Below the pieces are notes generated by a model. That model saw only the letters and a program-made list of their open reading frames with translations. It did not search any database and was not told the DNA's origin. Shown here in pieces: positions 1-9,088 of a stretch of DNA of 64,000 nt. The DNA lies in NCBI GenBank assembly GCA_029202445.1, contig CP119321.1, positions 1,860,001 to 1,924,000 of the forward strand. The letters run 5' to 3'. This DNA comes from Candidatus Microbacterium phytovorans (GTDB lineage: Bacteria; Actinomycetota; Actinomycetes; Actinomycetales; Microbacteriaceae). The position numbers were made by a program, and so were the translations under genes. The first letter of the stretch is position 1. Every line of letters begins with the position of its first letter.

Positions 1-86
1 GCGAACACCTCGTGCGCCGCGTCGAGCAGGCGAGCCCGCGTCTGCTCGCGGCGGCGGGATGCCGGGCGCGACTCGAGATCCGTCAT
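1..86 (-). CDS. TetR-family regulator, N-terminus only (runs off the window)
   Basis: Only the first 28 codons are present; the gene continues to the left of the window. The translation begins MTDLESRPASRRREQTRARL and goes on LLDAAHEVF, the typical first helix of a TetR DNA-binding domain (R..T...LLDAA..VF). It is divergent from the MMPL exporter at 230, and two palindromes lie between them, the usual arrangement of a TetR repressor controlling an efflux gene and itself. The ligand cannot be inferred from this fragment. Confidence 0.75.
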   Translation of the reverse strand, partial: MTDLESRPASRRREQTRARLLDAAHEVF

Positions 87-151
87 CGCGGCTTCCTCTC
101 CGTGTCCGGGTTCACACCAACTCCTCAGCCTTGCGAGTGAGCTCCCTCATA

Positions 152-185
152 CGATACATCTATGTATCGGATACAGCGTTGTATC
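152..185. promoter_or_regulatory. Paired TetR-type operator palindromes
   Basis: Two adjacent inverted repeats: CGATACAT-CT-ATGTATCG (152-169, 8-bp arms, 2-bp centre) and GATACA-GCGT-TGTATC (170-185). They share the half-site GATACA/TGTATC, are markedly AT-rich for this genome, and lie between the divergent TetR and MMPL genes 45-78 bp before the MMPL start. Binding by the TetR protein at 1-86 is inferred. Confidence 0.7.
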
Positions 186-229
186 GAACTGTCCTCACGG
201 ATCCGTCCCTGATCTGAACCGGAGCGCTC

Positions 230-3112
230 GTGTCCACTCTCCTGTACTCCCTCGGCCGCTGGTCGTACCGCCACCCGTGGCGTGTGCTCGTGTCGTGGCT
301 CCTCGTGCTGGGCGTCGTCGGCGGTGCCGTGGGAGCCGGGCTCGCGACCGGGTTCATCAAGGGCACCGACAACTCCTTCTCCATCCCCGGCACCGAAGCC
401 CAGGAGGGCATCGCCCTTCTCGACCGCACCTTCCCCCAGGCCAGCGGCACGAGCGCGCAGCTCGTCATCGTCGCCCCCGAGGGTGATCGGGTCGACGAGG
501 CGCCGGTCTCGGGGATCATCGACGACGCGATCGACGACCTCGAGGGCCTCGACGGGGTGCTGGCCGTCACCGACCCCTTCGACGAGATGGTCACGGGCCT
601 CGTGTCCGACGACGGGCAGGCCGCGATCGTGCGCCTGCAGTTCGACGGCCAGGCCACCGACGTCTCCGCCGAGACGAAGGCGGCACTCACCGACGTGGCC
701 GCACAGACCAGGGAGGCGATGCCCGCGGGCTCGCAGGTCGCGATCGGCGGCGACCTCTTCTCCACGTCCGTTCCCGCGCTCTCCCTCATCGAGGCGGTGG
801 GCGTGCTCATCGCCCTGTTCGTCCTCATCGTCACCTTCCGCTCGATCGCCGTCGCCTGGTTCCCGCTCGCGAGCGCCCTCATCGGCGTCGGCCTGGCGAT
901 CGCCCTCATCTACGTGTCGAGCGCCTTCGCGTCGATCTCCTCCACCACGCCCATGCTGGCCCTCATGCTGGGACTGGCCGTCGGCATCGACTACGCGCTG
1001 TTCATCGTCGCCCGCCACCAGGACCAGGTGCGGGCGGGGATCGAGCCGGAGGAGTCCGCCGCCCGCGCGACGGGAACCGCGGGATCGGCGGTGGTCTTCG
1101 CGGGCGTCACGGTGCTCATCGCCCTCATCGGACTCGGCTTCGCGAACATCCCCTTCCTCACCACGATGGGCATCGCCGCGGCGGGGGCCGTCGCGATCGC
1201 CGTCGTCGTCGCCCTCACCCTCACGCCGGCCCTGCTCGGGTTCGCCAAGGAACGCGTCCGCGGGTGGTCTCGCCGCGCCCCCCGCGCGGCCCGTCGCAGC
1301 CGGGGCCGCACGGCGCGACCGCGGCGCGGCTTCGCCGAGCGCTGGGTCACCGCCGTCACCCGGCGCCCGATCGTCACCACCCTCGCCGTCATCGTCGGTC
1401 TCGGCATCGTCGCGATCCCCGCCGCGAGCCTCCACCTCGCCCTCCCCAACGCGGGCGTCCAGCCCAAGTCCAGCGAAGCCCGCCAGGCCTACGACCTGAC
1501 GGCGGAGCATTTCGGCCCCGGCTCGAACGGGCCGCTCATCATGACCGGGACGATCGTCACGTCGACCGATCCCCTCGGGCTCATGGAAGACCTCGCCGCC
1601 GAGGTCGAGAAGGTTCCCGGCGTACGCGAGGTCGCCCTCGCGACACCCAACGAGACCGCCGACACGGGCCTCATCCAGATCGTCCCCGAGACCGCACCGG
1701 ACGACCCCGCCACGGCACAGCTCGTCCGCGACCTCCGGGCCCAGCACGACCGTCTGCTCGACGAGTACGGCGTCGACCTGAAGGTCACGGGCTTCACGGC
1801 CGTCGGCATCGACATCTCCGACCGCCTGGGCGCCGCCCTCCTGCCGTTCGGCCTCTTCGTCGTCGGGCTCTCCCTCGTCCTCCTCATGATCGTCTTCCGC
1901 TCCATCTGGGTGCCGATCAAGGCCGCCGCCGGCTACCTCCTGTCGGTCGCCGCCGCGTTCGGCGTCGTCGCCGCCGTCTTCGAGTGGGGCTGGTTCGCCG
2001 ATCTGCTGCACGTGACGCGGACCGGGCCCGTCATCAGCTTCATGCCGATCATCCTCATGGGCGTGCTGTTCGGCCTCGCGATGGACTACGAGGTCTTCCT
2101 CGTCTCGCGGATGCGCGAGGACTTCGTGCACGCCAACCGCTCCCGCGACGGACGCGCCGAGCGCGCGACGGCGATCGGCGCCGTCCGCAGCGGCTTCACG
2201 GCATCCGCGCGCGTCGTCACCGCCGCGGCCGTCATCATGTTCGCGGTCTTCGCGGCGTTCGTCCCCGAGGGGGATTCGTCGATCAAACCCATTGCGCTGG
2301 GCCTGGCCGTGGGCATCGCGGTCGACGCGTTCATCGTGCGCATGACGCTCGTCCCCGCCGTCATGGCGCTCCTCGGCGAGAAGGCGTGGTGGATGCCGCG
2401 CTGGCTCGACCGTCTGCTCCCCCACTTCGACATCGAGGGCGAAGCGGTCGAACGCGAGCTCGCGCTGGCCGAGTGGCCGGAGGATGCCGCGACGACACCG
2501 CTCGTGGGCGAGGGCGTGGGCGTGCGCGCCGACGGCGCCACCGCCGACGAGGACGTCACGGTCTTTGCGGATGCCGACTTCCGCCTGCCCCACGGCGGCA
2601 CGCTCGTCGCGTCGCACCCCGATCCCCGGGTCGGTCGCACGTTCGCGCTCATGGTCGCCGGACGGGTGGCGCCGAACGAAGGCCGGTTGCGGGTCGCAGG
2701 CCACCTCCTGCCGGGGCGTGCGGCCTGGGTCCGCGCTCACGTCGGCGTCGCGCTGCTCGACGGTTCGACCGAGCCGCTGCGGGAGCTCCGGCGCGCGTTG
2801 GCCGGCGGCACGCGCCTCGTCGTGATCGACGGACTCGACCTCCTCACCGGCGGCGAGCGCGACCAGGCCGCCGCCCTGCTGCGCGATGCTGCCACCGCCC
2901 TGCGCGAGCGCCGCGGCGACGCCGGCTCGCCGCTCACGGTCGTCGCGACCGTGAGACGCGACGGCCCCGCCCTCGACCTCCTCGCCGATGCGCACCGCCC
3001 CTCGGTGACGCCGCTCGCGCTCTCCGGGAACGATGCCGGCACCGACTCCCGGCGCACCCCCTCCTCCGACCTCCCCTCCGATCTCTCTTCCGACACGCAG
3101 GTGATGCAGTGA
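230..3112 (+). CDS. MMPL-family (RND-like) exporter with degenerate ABC-ATPase-like C-terminal domain
   Basis: A 960-residue membrane protein starting at GTG after GGAG. The first ~720 residues have the MMPL layout: a TM helix near residue 20, a large extracytoplasmic loop, a TM bundle (about 185-345), a second loop, and a second TM bundle (about 530-720, with the motif GLAMDYEVFLVSRMRE). Such proteins use the proton gradient to export lipids or hydrophobic drugs. The last ~240 residues are unusual. About 770-900 reads like an ABC nucleotide-binding domain (AGRVAPNEGRLRVAGHLLPG, then LVVIDGLDLLTGGERDQAA), but there is no GxxGxGK[ST] Walker A loop and no Walker B glutamate. It is translationally coupled to the next gene (stop and start overlap in TGATG) and is probably under TetR control. 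Confidence 0.85.
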   Translation: MSTLLYSLGRWSYRHPWRVLVSWLLVLGVVGGAVGAGLATGFIKGTDNSFSIPGTEAQEGIALLDRTFPQASGTSAQLVIVAPEGDRVDEAPVSGIIDDAIDDLEGLDGVLAVTDPFDEMVTGLVSDDGQAAIVRLQFDGQATDVSAETKAALTDVAAQTREAMPAGSQVAIGGDLFSTSVPALSLIEAVGVLIALFVLIVTFRSIAVAWFPLASALIGVGLAIALIYVSSAFASISSTTPMLALMLGLAVGIDYALFIVARHQDQVRAGIEPEESAARATGTAGSAVVFAGVTVLIALIGLGFANIPFLTTMGIAAAGAVAIAVVVALTLTPALLGFAKERVRGWSRRAPRAARRSRGRTARPRRGFAERWVTAVTRRPIVTTLAVIVGLGIVAIPAASLHLALPNAGVQPKSSEARQAYDLTAEHFGPGSNGPLIMTGTIVTSTDPLGLMEDLAAEVEKVPGVREVALATPNETADTGLIQIVPETAPDDPATAQLVRDLRAQHDRLLDEYGVDLKVTGFTAVGIDISDRLGAALLPFGLFVVGLSLVLLMIVFRSIWVPIKAAAGYLLSVAAAFGVVAAVFEWGWFADLLHVTRTGPVISFMPIILMGVLFGLAMDYEVFLVSRMREDFVHANRSRDGRAERATAIGAVRSGFTASARVVTAAAVIMFAVFAAFVPEGDSSIKPIALGLAVGIAVDAFIVRMTLVPAVMALLGEKAWWMPRWLDRLLPHFDIEGEAVERELALAEWPEDAATTPLVGEGVGVRADGATADEDVTVFADADFRLPHGGTLVASHPDPRVGRTFALMVAGRVAPNEGRLRVAGHLLPGRAAWVRAHVGVALLDGSTEPLRELRRALAGGTRLVVIDGLDLLTGGERDQAAALLRDAATALRERRGDAGSPLTVVATVRRDGPALDLLADAHRPSVTPLALSGNDAGTDSRRTPSSDLPSDLSSDTQVMQ

Positions 3113-5343
3113 TGACCAGCTCGACCACCCCCCTGGAGCGCGCCCGCTCCGCCCGCCCCGTGACGTGGGTGACGATCGTGGGCGTGCTGCTGCTGCCCGT
3201 GCTCATCGGCGGCATCCTCGTCGCAGCGCTGTACAACCCGGTCGACCGCCTCGACAGCATGCGGGCCGCGATCGTCAACAACGACGAGCCCGTCACGATC
3301 GACGATCAGTACGTGCCGCTCGGACGCCAGCTGAGCGCCGGCCTCGTCGAGGGCTCCGACGAGCTCGAGAGCAACCTGGACTGGACGATCTCCAACACCG
3401 ACGACGCCCGCGACGGCCTCGCCGACGGCACGTACGACGCCGTCATCACGATTCCCGAGAACTTCTCGGCGGCGGCGACCTCCACGGCCCCCGGCGGCAC
3501 TCCCGAGCAGGCGACGATCCAGGTCGCGACGGCGCCCGACAGCCTCATCGTCGACGACGCCATCACGGCGCAGGTCACGCAGACCGCCGCCTCCGTGCTC
3601 GGCCAGCAGCTGTCGGAGACGTACCTCGAGAACGTGTTCCTCGGCTTCACCACCCTCGGCGACAAGCTGGGCGAAGCAGCCGACGGCGCGGGCGACCTCG
3701 CCGACGGCGCGGGCAGCGCCGCCGACGGCGCCGTCTCGCTCGCCGACGGCGTCACGAAGCTCGCCGACGGCACCGGACAGTTCGCGTCCGGCATCCGCGA
3801 CCTGTCGTCCGGCGCCGCGGAGCTCGGCGACGGCGCGGGGGGCATCGCCTCGGGCGCGTCGGGCATCGCCGACGGCACGAGCCAGGTGGCGGGCGGCATC
3901 GACGCGCTCGGCGAAGGGGCGGACGCGTTGGGTGACGGCCTGGGAGCGCTGGCGTCCGCCACCTACGACGCGCAGAGCGGGGCGCAGCAGATCGCGGCCG
4001 GCGTCGACGGCGGCGCCGACGACCTGCGGGAGGACGGCATCGTCCCCACGGACCTCACCGACCTCGCCGACCAGACCGCCACCACCGCCGCGACCGCGGC
4101 CACGGCAGCCAGCGGTGTGGCATCGGGGCTCGACGCCCTGTCGGACCAGTGCCTCGACGCGGGCGCCGACCCCGCCTTCTGCGACCAGCTCGCCGAGCTC
4201 CAGACCGCCGCCGACGGTTCGGCGCAGGCCGCAGCGGGCACCGAGACCCTCGCCGGGTACACGTCCGGCGGTCTCGGCCAGTTCGCCGCGGAGGCGCCCG
4301 AGGAGCTCGCCGCGCAGCTCACGACGATCGCCGAGTCCGTGCGCACGCTCGGCGCGGGCCTCGGGCAGATCGGTGACGGCATCGACGCGACCGCCAGCGG
4401 CGCGGGCGACCTCGCGTCGGGCGCGGGCGAGCTCGCCTCCGGCGCCGGCGACCTCGCCGACGGGGCGCAGCAGCTGTCCTCCGGCGCGGCGCAGCTCTCC
4501 GCCGGGGCGGGTGCGTTCGCCGACGGCGCCGCCACCGCCGCCTCCGGAGCCGACGACCTCGCATCGGGCGCCGACGCGGCGGCCAGCGGCGCCGACGACC
4601 TCGCCGACGGCGTCGGAAAGCTGGCCGACGGCACCGACGAGCTCGCAGACGGACTGGGGCAGGCGACCGACGGCATCCCGTCCTACACCGACCAGCAGGC
4701 CACCGACCTGGCGACGGTCGTGGCGAACCCGGTCGCCGCCGAGGGCATCGGCACGTCGCTGTTCGGCGCGTCGGCGGTGCCGCTCCTGGCGGTGCTCGCC
4801 CTCTGGTTCGGATCACTCGGCTCGTTCATCGCGCTGCAGGCCGTCCCGCGCCACGCGCTCAGCTCGCGCCGACCGTCGGCGCTGCTGGCGGCACGCAACC
4901 TCGCTCCCGCCGCGGGTATCGGCGCGCTCCAGGGCCTGCTCGTCGCGGGCGTCGTGCAGCTTGCCGCCGGATACGACTGGGGCGACTGGTCGGTATTCGC
5001 CGTCCTCGCCGTCGTCGCGGGGGTGGCCTTCGCCGCCGTGAATCAGGCGCTCGTGGCCGTGTTCGGCGGAGCCGGTCGCTGGATCGCCGCGCTCATCGGA
5101 GTGCTCGCGGTCGCGACAGGCGTCGTCTCCACGGTGCCGGGCGTCCTGGCATCCGTCGCCGGGCTCATGCCGACCGCGCCCGCCTACAACGCCCTGCTGG
5201 CTGCGCTCACTCCCGCCGGCGGAGTAGCGGCCGGCGTCGTGGGACTGCTCGTCTGGGCCGCGCTCGCCTTCGTCGCGACCGTGGTCGCGGTGGCCCGGCG
5301 TCGCACGACGAGCGCCCGCGCGCTCCTGGCATCCCCCGCCTGA
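3112..5343 (+). CDS. YhgE/Pip-family membrane protein
   Basis: 743 residues. There is an N-terminal TM helix (about 15-40), then an extracytoplasmic region holding a long run of degenerate repeats built on LADGAxxLADG/LASGAxxL (about 180-530), and five or so TM helices in the last 200 residues. This is the YhgE/Pip layout (ABC-2-like membrane protein; phage infection protein of Gram-positives, relatives of ESX/EsaA proteins). The ATG overlaps the stop of the MMPL gene by one base, so the two form an operon, presumably acting together in export at the envelope. The reading frame is open far upstream of 3112, but that part is a shadow of the MMPL gene. Confidence 0.85.
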   Translation: MTSSTTPLERARSARPVTWVTIVGVLLLPVLIGGILVAALYNPVDRLDSMRAAIVNNDEPVTIDDQYVPLGRQLSAGLVEGSDELESNLDWTISNTDDARDGLADGTYDAVITIPENFSAAATSTAPGGTPEQATIQVATAPDSLIVDDAITAQVTQTAASVLGQQLSETYLENVFLGFTTLGDKLGEAADGAGDLADGAGSAADGAVSLADGVTKLADGTGQFASGIRDLSSGAAELGDGAGGIASGASGIADGTSQVAGGIDALGEGADALGDGLGALASATYDAQSGAQQIAAGVDGGADDLREDGIVPTDLTDLADQTATTAATAATAASGVASGLDALSDQCLDAGADPAFCDQLAELQTAADGSAQAAAGTETLAGYTSGGLGQFAAEAPEELAAQLTTIAESVRTLGAGLGQIGDGIDATASGAGDLASGAGELASGAGDLADGAQQLSSGAAQLSAGAGAFADGAATAASGADDLASGADAAASGADDLADGVGKLADGTDELADGLGQATDGIPSYTDQQATDLATVVANPVAAEGIGTSLFGASAVPLLAVLALWFGSLGSFIALQAVPRHALSSRRPSALLAARNLAPAAGIGALQGLLVAGVVQLAAGYDWGDWSVFAVLAVVAGVAFAAVNQALVAVFGGAGRWIAALIGVLAVATGVVSTVPGVLASVAGLMPTAPAYNALLAALTPAGGVAAGVVGLLVWAALAFVATVVAVARRRTTSARALLASPA

Positions 5344-5352
5344 CCCGCGACC

Positions 5353-5380
5353 GCCCCTGCGCGGATTGCGGTGCAGGGGT
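5353..5380 (+). terminator. Possible terminator of the MMPL-YhgE operon
   Basis: A hairpin CCCCTGC (5354-5360) / GCAGGGG (5373-5379) lies 10 bp after the yhgE stop. There is no T-tract, as is common in actinobacteria. Confidence 0.45.
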
Positions 5381-5394
5381 GGTGCCGGGGCGGT

Positions 5395-5474
5395 GCAGAA
5401 CTTCGGAGATGTGCGCGATGACGGAGCGAACCTGACTCAGGCCCCCGCGATTCGGCACATCTCCGAAGTTTTGC
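5395..5474. repeat. Inverted repeat, AACTTCGGAGATGTGC family
   Basis: The left arm, 5395-5414, is GCAGAACTTCGGAGATGTGC. The right arm, 5455-5474, is its reverse complement apart from one base. A 40-bp spacer separates them. It fills the gap between two converging operons. With 20-bp arms it could form a long stem that acts as a bidirectional terminator, or it may be a copy of a dispersed palindromic repeat. No second copy is seen in this window. Confidence 0.7.
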
Positions 5475-5534
5475 GCGGGGTCGGGCACGCGGGCGCGAGC
5501 GCAGGCACGCGGGCGAGGGATGCCGCGGGGCGGC

Positions 5535-6575
5535 TCAGCTCAGGCCGCTGTAGGCGTGGAGGCCCTTGAAGAACATGTTGACCACCACGAAGTTGAACAG
5601 CACGGCGGAGAATCCGACGATCGAGAGCCACGCCGAGCGGGTGCCGCGCCAGCCGCGCGTCGCGCGTGCGTGGATGTAGCCGGCGTACAGCACCCAGATG
5701 ACGAAGGTCCAGACTTCCTTCGTGTCGAAGCCCCAGTAGCGGCCCCACGCATCGTTGGCCCAGATGGCGCCCGCGATGAGTGTGAAGGTCCAGAAGATGA
5801 AGCCCACGATCGCGAAGCGGTAGGCGAGCGATTCGAGCGCGTCGGCACTGGGAATCGTGCGCAGGAAGCGCATCCGACCGGCCGGGGCGTCGTCGGCGTC
5901 GCTCTCGCGCGCCGCGACGACCGCGCGCCGCTCCCGGCGGTCCTGCAGCAGCTGCAGCACCGACAGCGCGAACGCGAGGGCGAGGAAGGCGGTGGCGAGG
6001 GATGCCACGAACACGTGGATCACGAGCCACACGCTCTTGAGGGGGTCGGCCAGCGGCGTCACGTCGACGTGGAACGCGAGCGCCGCGCCGCCCAGGAAGA
6101 CGACGATGAGGCCCGTGATGAACGACCCGAGGAAGCGCAGGTCGTAGCGCAGCAGCACGACGAGGTACACGGCGACGATGAGGAGGGTGCCGGTGAGGGC
6201 GAACTCGTAGTTGTTCGCCCACGGCACGCGGCCGGCGGCGATCCCGCGGAGCACGTCGCCGCCGAGGTGGAAGAGGAAGCCGAGCACCGTCAGCGACGTG
6301 CCGATCCGCGCCCACAGGTACCGCTTGCGCGACGCCAGCGGCGCCTCCAGGTCGGCCAGTGCGGCGGCCTCCTCGGCGCGCACGCGATCGATCGAGCTGC
6401 CGCCGCCCGCACCGACGAGCACCCGCTCGGACACGGCATCCTTCGCCTTGACGGCGAGGTCGCTACGGCGCGCCAGATCGATCGCGTAGGCGATGAACGC
6501 GAGCGCGTAGATGGCGACGGCCGTCCAGACCAGGAGGAACGAGACGTCTTCGAGTTGCAGGCCGGTGTCGGGCAT
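5535..6575 (-). CDS. ccsB: Cytochrome c biogenesis protein CcsB (CcsA/ResC family)
   Basis: 346 residues with about eight TM helices. It carries the haem-handling motif WGRYWGFDTKEVW near residue 280, the CcsA/ResC counterpart of WGxxWxWDxxE, and conserved histidines in TM segments. With ResB it moves haem across the membrane and attaches it to apocytochrome c (System II). It is the last gene of the cluster and starts 4 nt after the resB stop. A TAGACT box 6 nt before the ATG may give an extra leaderless start, but it overlaps the last resB codons. Confidence 0.92.
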   Translation of the reverse strand: MPDTGLQLEDVSFLLVWTAVAIYALAFIAYAIDLARRSDLAVKAKDAVSERVLVGAGGGSSIDRVRAEEAAALADLEAPLASRKRYLWARIGTSLTVLGFLFHLGGDVLRGIAAGRVPWANNYEFALTGTLLIVAVYLVVLLRYDLRFLGSFITGLIVVFLGGAALAFHVDVTPLADPLKSVWLVIHVFVASLATAFLALAFALSVLQLLQDRRERRAVVAARESDADDAPAGRMRFLRTIPSADALESLAYRFAIVGFIFWTFTLIAGAIWANDAWGRYWGFDTKEVWTFVIWVLYAGYIHARATRGWRGTRSAWLSIVGFSAVLFNFVVVNMFFKGLHAYSGLS

Positions 6576-6579
6576 GCGG

Positions 6580-8367
6580 TCAGTCTACTTTCGGGTCGGC
6601 GGACGAGTCCGCGGGGGAAGCGGCGGAGGGACCGGCCTCGTCGGGCGACGACGCGAGGAGGTCGTCGACGGCGCTGCCGTGACGGCGGGACAGTTCGGCG
6701 ACGGCAGCCGCGATCGCCGGGTCCTCCCCGCGGGCGAGCCCCGCGTATTCGAGGTGCAGGGAGCGGATGCCGTCGACCTCGACCGGCGTCGCCTTCACCC
6801 ACATGCGGCGACGGGGGATGAACAGCGCCGCGAGGAGGCCGGCGAGCGCGAGGATCGCGAACACCAGCACGAACGGCGCTCCGACGTCGCGGTGCACCGA
6901 GAGCGACACGTAGCGCTTGACCGCTTCCGGCGCACCGTCGGCGGTGGCGTCCTCGAAGGTGACGGTGCCCAGTCCGTTCGGCAGGTCGACCGTGTCGCCG
7001 GGGGCGAGTTCGAGGGAGTCCACGTCGATCGCGCGTCCCGTGAGCTGCTCCATGTCGCCCGTGTCGAGCGCGTAGACGGAGCGCGGCGTGCCGTCGTCGA
7101 TGCCGAGGTCGCCGACGTAGACGTCGAGGGTCAGCACGGGGTTGACCAGGTCGCCGAACGCGGACGTCATCGCCCCGCTGTGGAGGTCGGCGGCGCTCGG
7201 ATAGAAGAATCCGACGAGCCCCATCTGCTCGGCCAGTCCGTCGGGCACCTTCACGACCCCGAGGGAGGTCATGTTGGCATCCTGCGGGAGGAACTCGACG
7301 TCCTCGCGGAAGACGATCTCGCCCTCCGCGTCGCGCACCGTGATGGTCGGCGCGTAGCCGTTGCCCATGAGGTAGATGCGGTCGCCCGCGAGCTCCAGCG
7401 GGTGGTTGACGCGCACGACGCCCGGTCGGGGCGCCTGGCCCGGCTCGGTGACGGTGAGGTTCGCCGCGAAGTCGCCCGCCTGCCCTTGGCCGGCCTCCCC
7501 CAGCGCCGTGTAGGTGACGTCGAAGCGGTCGAGGGTCAGTGCGTAGGGCGGCAGGTTCTCGACGTCGACGAAACGGCCGGGGTTGAACGACGTGTACCCG
7601 AGCCCGATGGAGTTGACGAAGCTGTCGCCCTCGGTGATGACGGTCTGTCCCGTGTAGGTGAGTCCGCCGCCGATCCCGACCGACAGCAGCACCCCGACCA
7701 GCGCCCCGTGGAAGACGAGGTTGCCGGTCTCGCGGAGGTACCCGCGCTCCGCGGAGACGGATGCCGTGCCGCGCCCGTCGTAGCGTTCCACGCGGTAGCC
7801 GGAGGCCTTCAACTGCGCCTCGGCGAGCTGCACGGCATCGGCCGCGGCCGCCTCGGCCTCCGCGGCGTCCGTGCCGGGCGGGAGCGCGACCGTCGCCTCG
7901 GCGTGGTCGTCGAGCCTCGACAGGCGCACGGGCGTGCGCGGCGGACGCGCCTTCATGGCGTTCCAGTGGTGCCGCGTACGCGGGATGACACAGCCGATGA
8001 GCGAGATGAACAGCAGGATGTAGATCGCCGAGAACCATGCCGACGTGTACACGTCGAAGAGCTGCAGCTTGTCGAGCACCGGGTACAGGTCGGGGTTGTC
8101 CGTGCGCCACTGGGTGACGCCGTTCGGGTCGGCGGTGCGCTGCGGCACGATCGACCCGGGCACTGCCGCGATGGCGAGGAGCAGGAGCAGCACGAGCGCC
8201 GTGCGCATGCTCGTCAGCTGCCGCCAGCCCCAGCGCAGCCACCCGACGGGTCCGAGCCGCGGCTGCGAGATCGTCTCGCGGGGGTCGGCGGAGTCGGCGT
8301 GATCCGTGTTGTCGGCGTGATCATCGGGCCGCAGGGGGTCGCTGACGTCAGAGCGGGAGCTGGACAC
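6580..8367 (-). CDS. resB: Cytochrome c biogenesis protein ResB
   Basis: 595 residues, GTG start. Three TM helices lie in the first ~200 residues (around 55-75, 105-125 and 200-220), followed by a large extracytoplasmic domain (about 225-520) and a final TM helix (about 520-540), as in ResB/Ccs1. Its partner is CcsB downstream; the pair forms the System II haem-delivery and cytochrome c synthase complex. The start overlaps the end of ccdA by 20 nt, indicating coupled translation. The 50-residue N-terminal tail is rich in Asp and His and cytoplasmic. Confidence 0.92.
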   Translation of the reverse strand: MSSSRSDVSDPLRPDDHADNTDHADSADPRETISQPRLGPVGWLRWGWRQLTSMRTALVLLLLLAIAAVPGSIVPQRTADPNGVTQWRTDNPDLYPVLDKLQLFDVYTSAWFSAIYILLFISLIGCVIPRTRHHWNAMKARPPRTPVRLSRLDDHAEATVALPPGTDAAEAEAAAADAVQLAEAQLKASGYRVERYDGRGTASVSAERGYLRETGNLVFHGALVGVLLSVGIGGGLTYTGQTVITEGDSFVNSIGLGYTSFNPGRFVDVENLPPYALTLDRFDVTYTALGEAGQGQAGDFAANLTVTEPGQAPRPGVVRVNHPLELAGDRIYLMGNGYAPTITVRDAEGEIVFREDVEFLPQDANMTSLGVVKVPDGLAEQMGLVGFFYPSAADLHSGAMTSAFGDLVNPVLTLDVYVGDLGIDDGTPRSVYALDTGDMEQLTGRAIDVDSLELAPGDTVDLPNGLGTVTFEDATADGAPEAVKRYVSLSVHRDVGAPFVLVFAILALAGLLAALFIPRRRMWVKATPVEVDGIRSLHLEYAGLARGEDPAIAAAVAELSRRHGSAVDDLLASSPDEAGPSAASPADSSADPKVD

Positions 8368-9088
8368 TGCCGATCACCCCCGTCAGCGACGACATGACGG
8401 CGGTCCACACACCCGTGACCATGAGAAGTCCCAGCACGATCAGCAGCACGCCTCCGACGATGTTGACGACACGGATGTGCCGGCGGAAGAAGGCGGTCGA
8501 GCGCGCCGCCCAGCCGACTCCGAGCGCGATGAGCAGGAACGGGATGCCGAGGCCCAGCGAGTACGCCACGGCGAGCACGACGGCCCGCCAGGGGTCTGCC
8601 TGCGTCAGCGAGATGGAGAGGATCGCGGTGTAGGTGGGTCCGATACAGGGCGCCCAGCCGATGCCCATCGCGATGCCCAGCAGCGGCGCCCCCACGAGGC
8701 CGAGCCCCGAGCGCACCTGCGGCTTGAGCGTGCGCTGGGCGACGCCGAAGACCCCGACGAACACGAGCCCCATGACGATGACGACCACGCCGAGCACGCG
8801 CGTGAGGAGGTCGCCGTACTGCAGGAAGAAGCGGCCGAGCGTGCCGGCGAGCACCCCCATCGCGACGAAGACGAGAGTGAAGCCGAGGATGAACAGCGCG
8901 ACGCCGAGAAGGAGGCGCCCGCGGCCCTCGCGGGCGGGCCGGGCGCTGGTGGCCCCGCCGAGGAAGCCCAGGTAGCCGGGTACGAGCGGGAGGACGCACG
9001 GCGAGAGGAAGGAGACGAGCCCCGCGAGCGCCGCGATCGGGATCGCGATCCACAGGGCGCCGTCGAAGACGACCTCGCCGGGATTCAC
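8348..9088 (-). CDS. ccdA: CcdA-type thiol-disulfide transmembrane transporter
   Basis: 246 residues, six or seven TM helices. Two conserved proline-cysteine motifs, FLSPCVLPLVPGYLGF near residue 22 and GWAPCIGPTYTAIL near residue 145, are the redox pair of the CcdA/DsbD family. It carries electrons from cytoplasmic thioredoxin to the outside to reduce TlpA/ResA and apocytochrome CxxCH cysteines. I use the GTG at 9088 because it overlaps the tlpA stop (GTGA) and gives the usual family length. The frame stays open upstream only as a shadow. Confidence 0.92.
   Translation of the reverse strand: MNPGEVVFDGALWIAIPIAALAGLVSFLSPCVLPLVPGYLGFLGGATSARPAREGRGRLLLGVALFILGFTLVFVAMGVLAGTLGRFFLQYGDLLTRVLGVVVIVMGLVFVGVFGVAQRTLKPQVRSGLGLVGAPLLGIAMGIGWAPCIGPTYTAILSISLTQADPWRAVVLAVAYSLGLGIPFLLIALGVGWAARSTAFFRRHIRVVNIVGGVLLIVLGLLMVTGVWTAVMSSLTGVIGSVQLPL

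Noticed and set aside
2540..2960. Functional ABC ATPase at the end of the MMPL protein
   Set aside because: The Walker A lysine loop, ABC signature and catalytic Glu are missing, so ATP hydrolysis is very unlikely.
125..2995. 956-codon open frame antisense to the MMPL gene, and similar giant antisense frames (for example 37103-39505 plus over sbcC, 24925-28740 plus over the helicase, 58745-62206 plus over the PTS gene)
   Set aside because: Composition is dominated by Arg, Gly, Asp, Glu and Ala with no domain sense; they exist because stop codons are rare in high-GC DNA. The opposite strand holds a clear protein family in each case.
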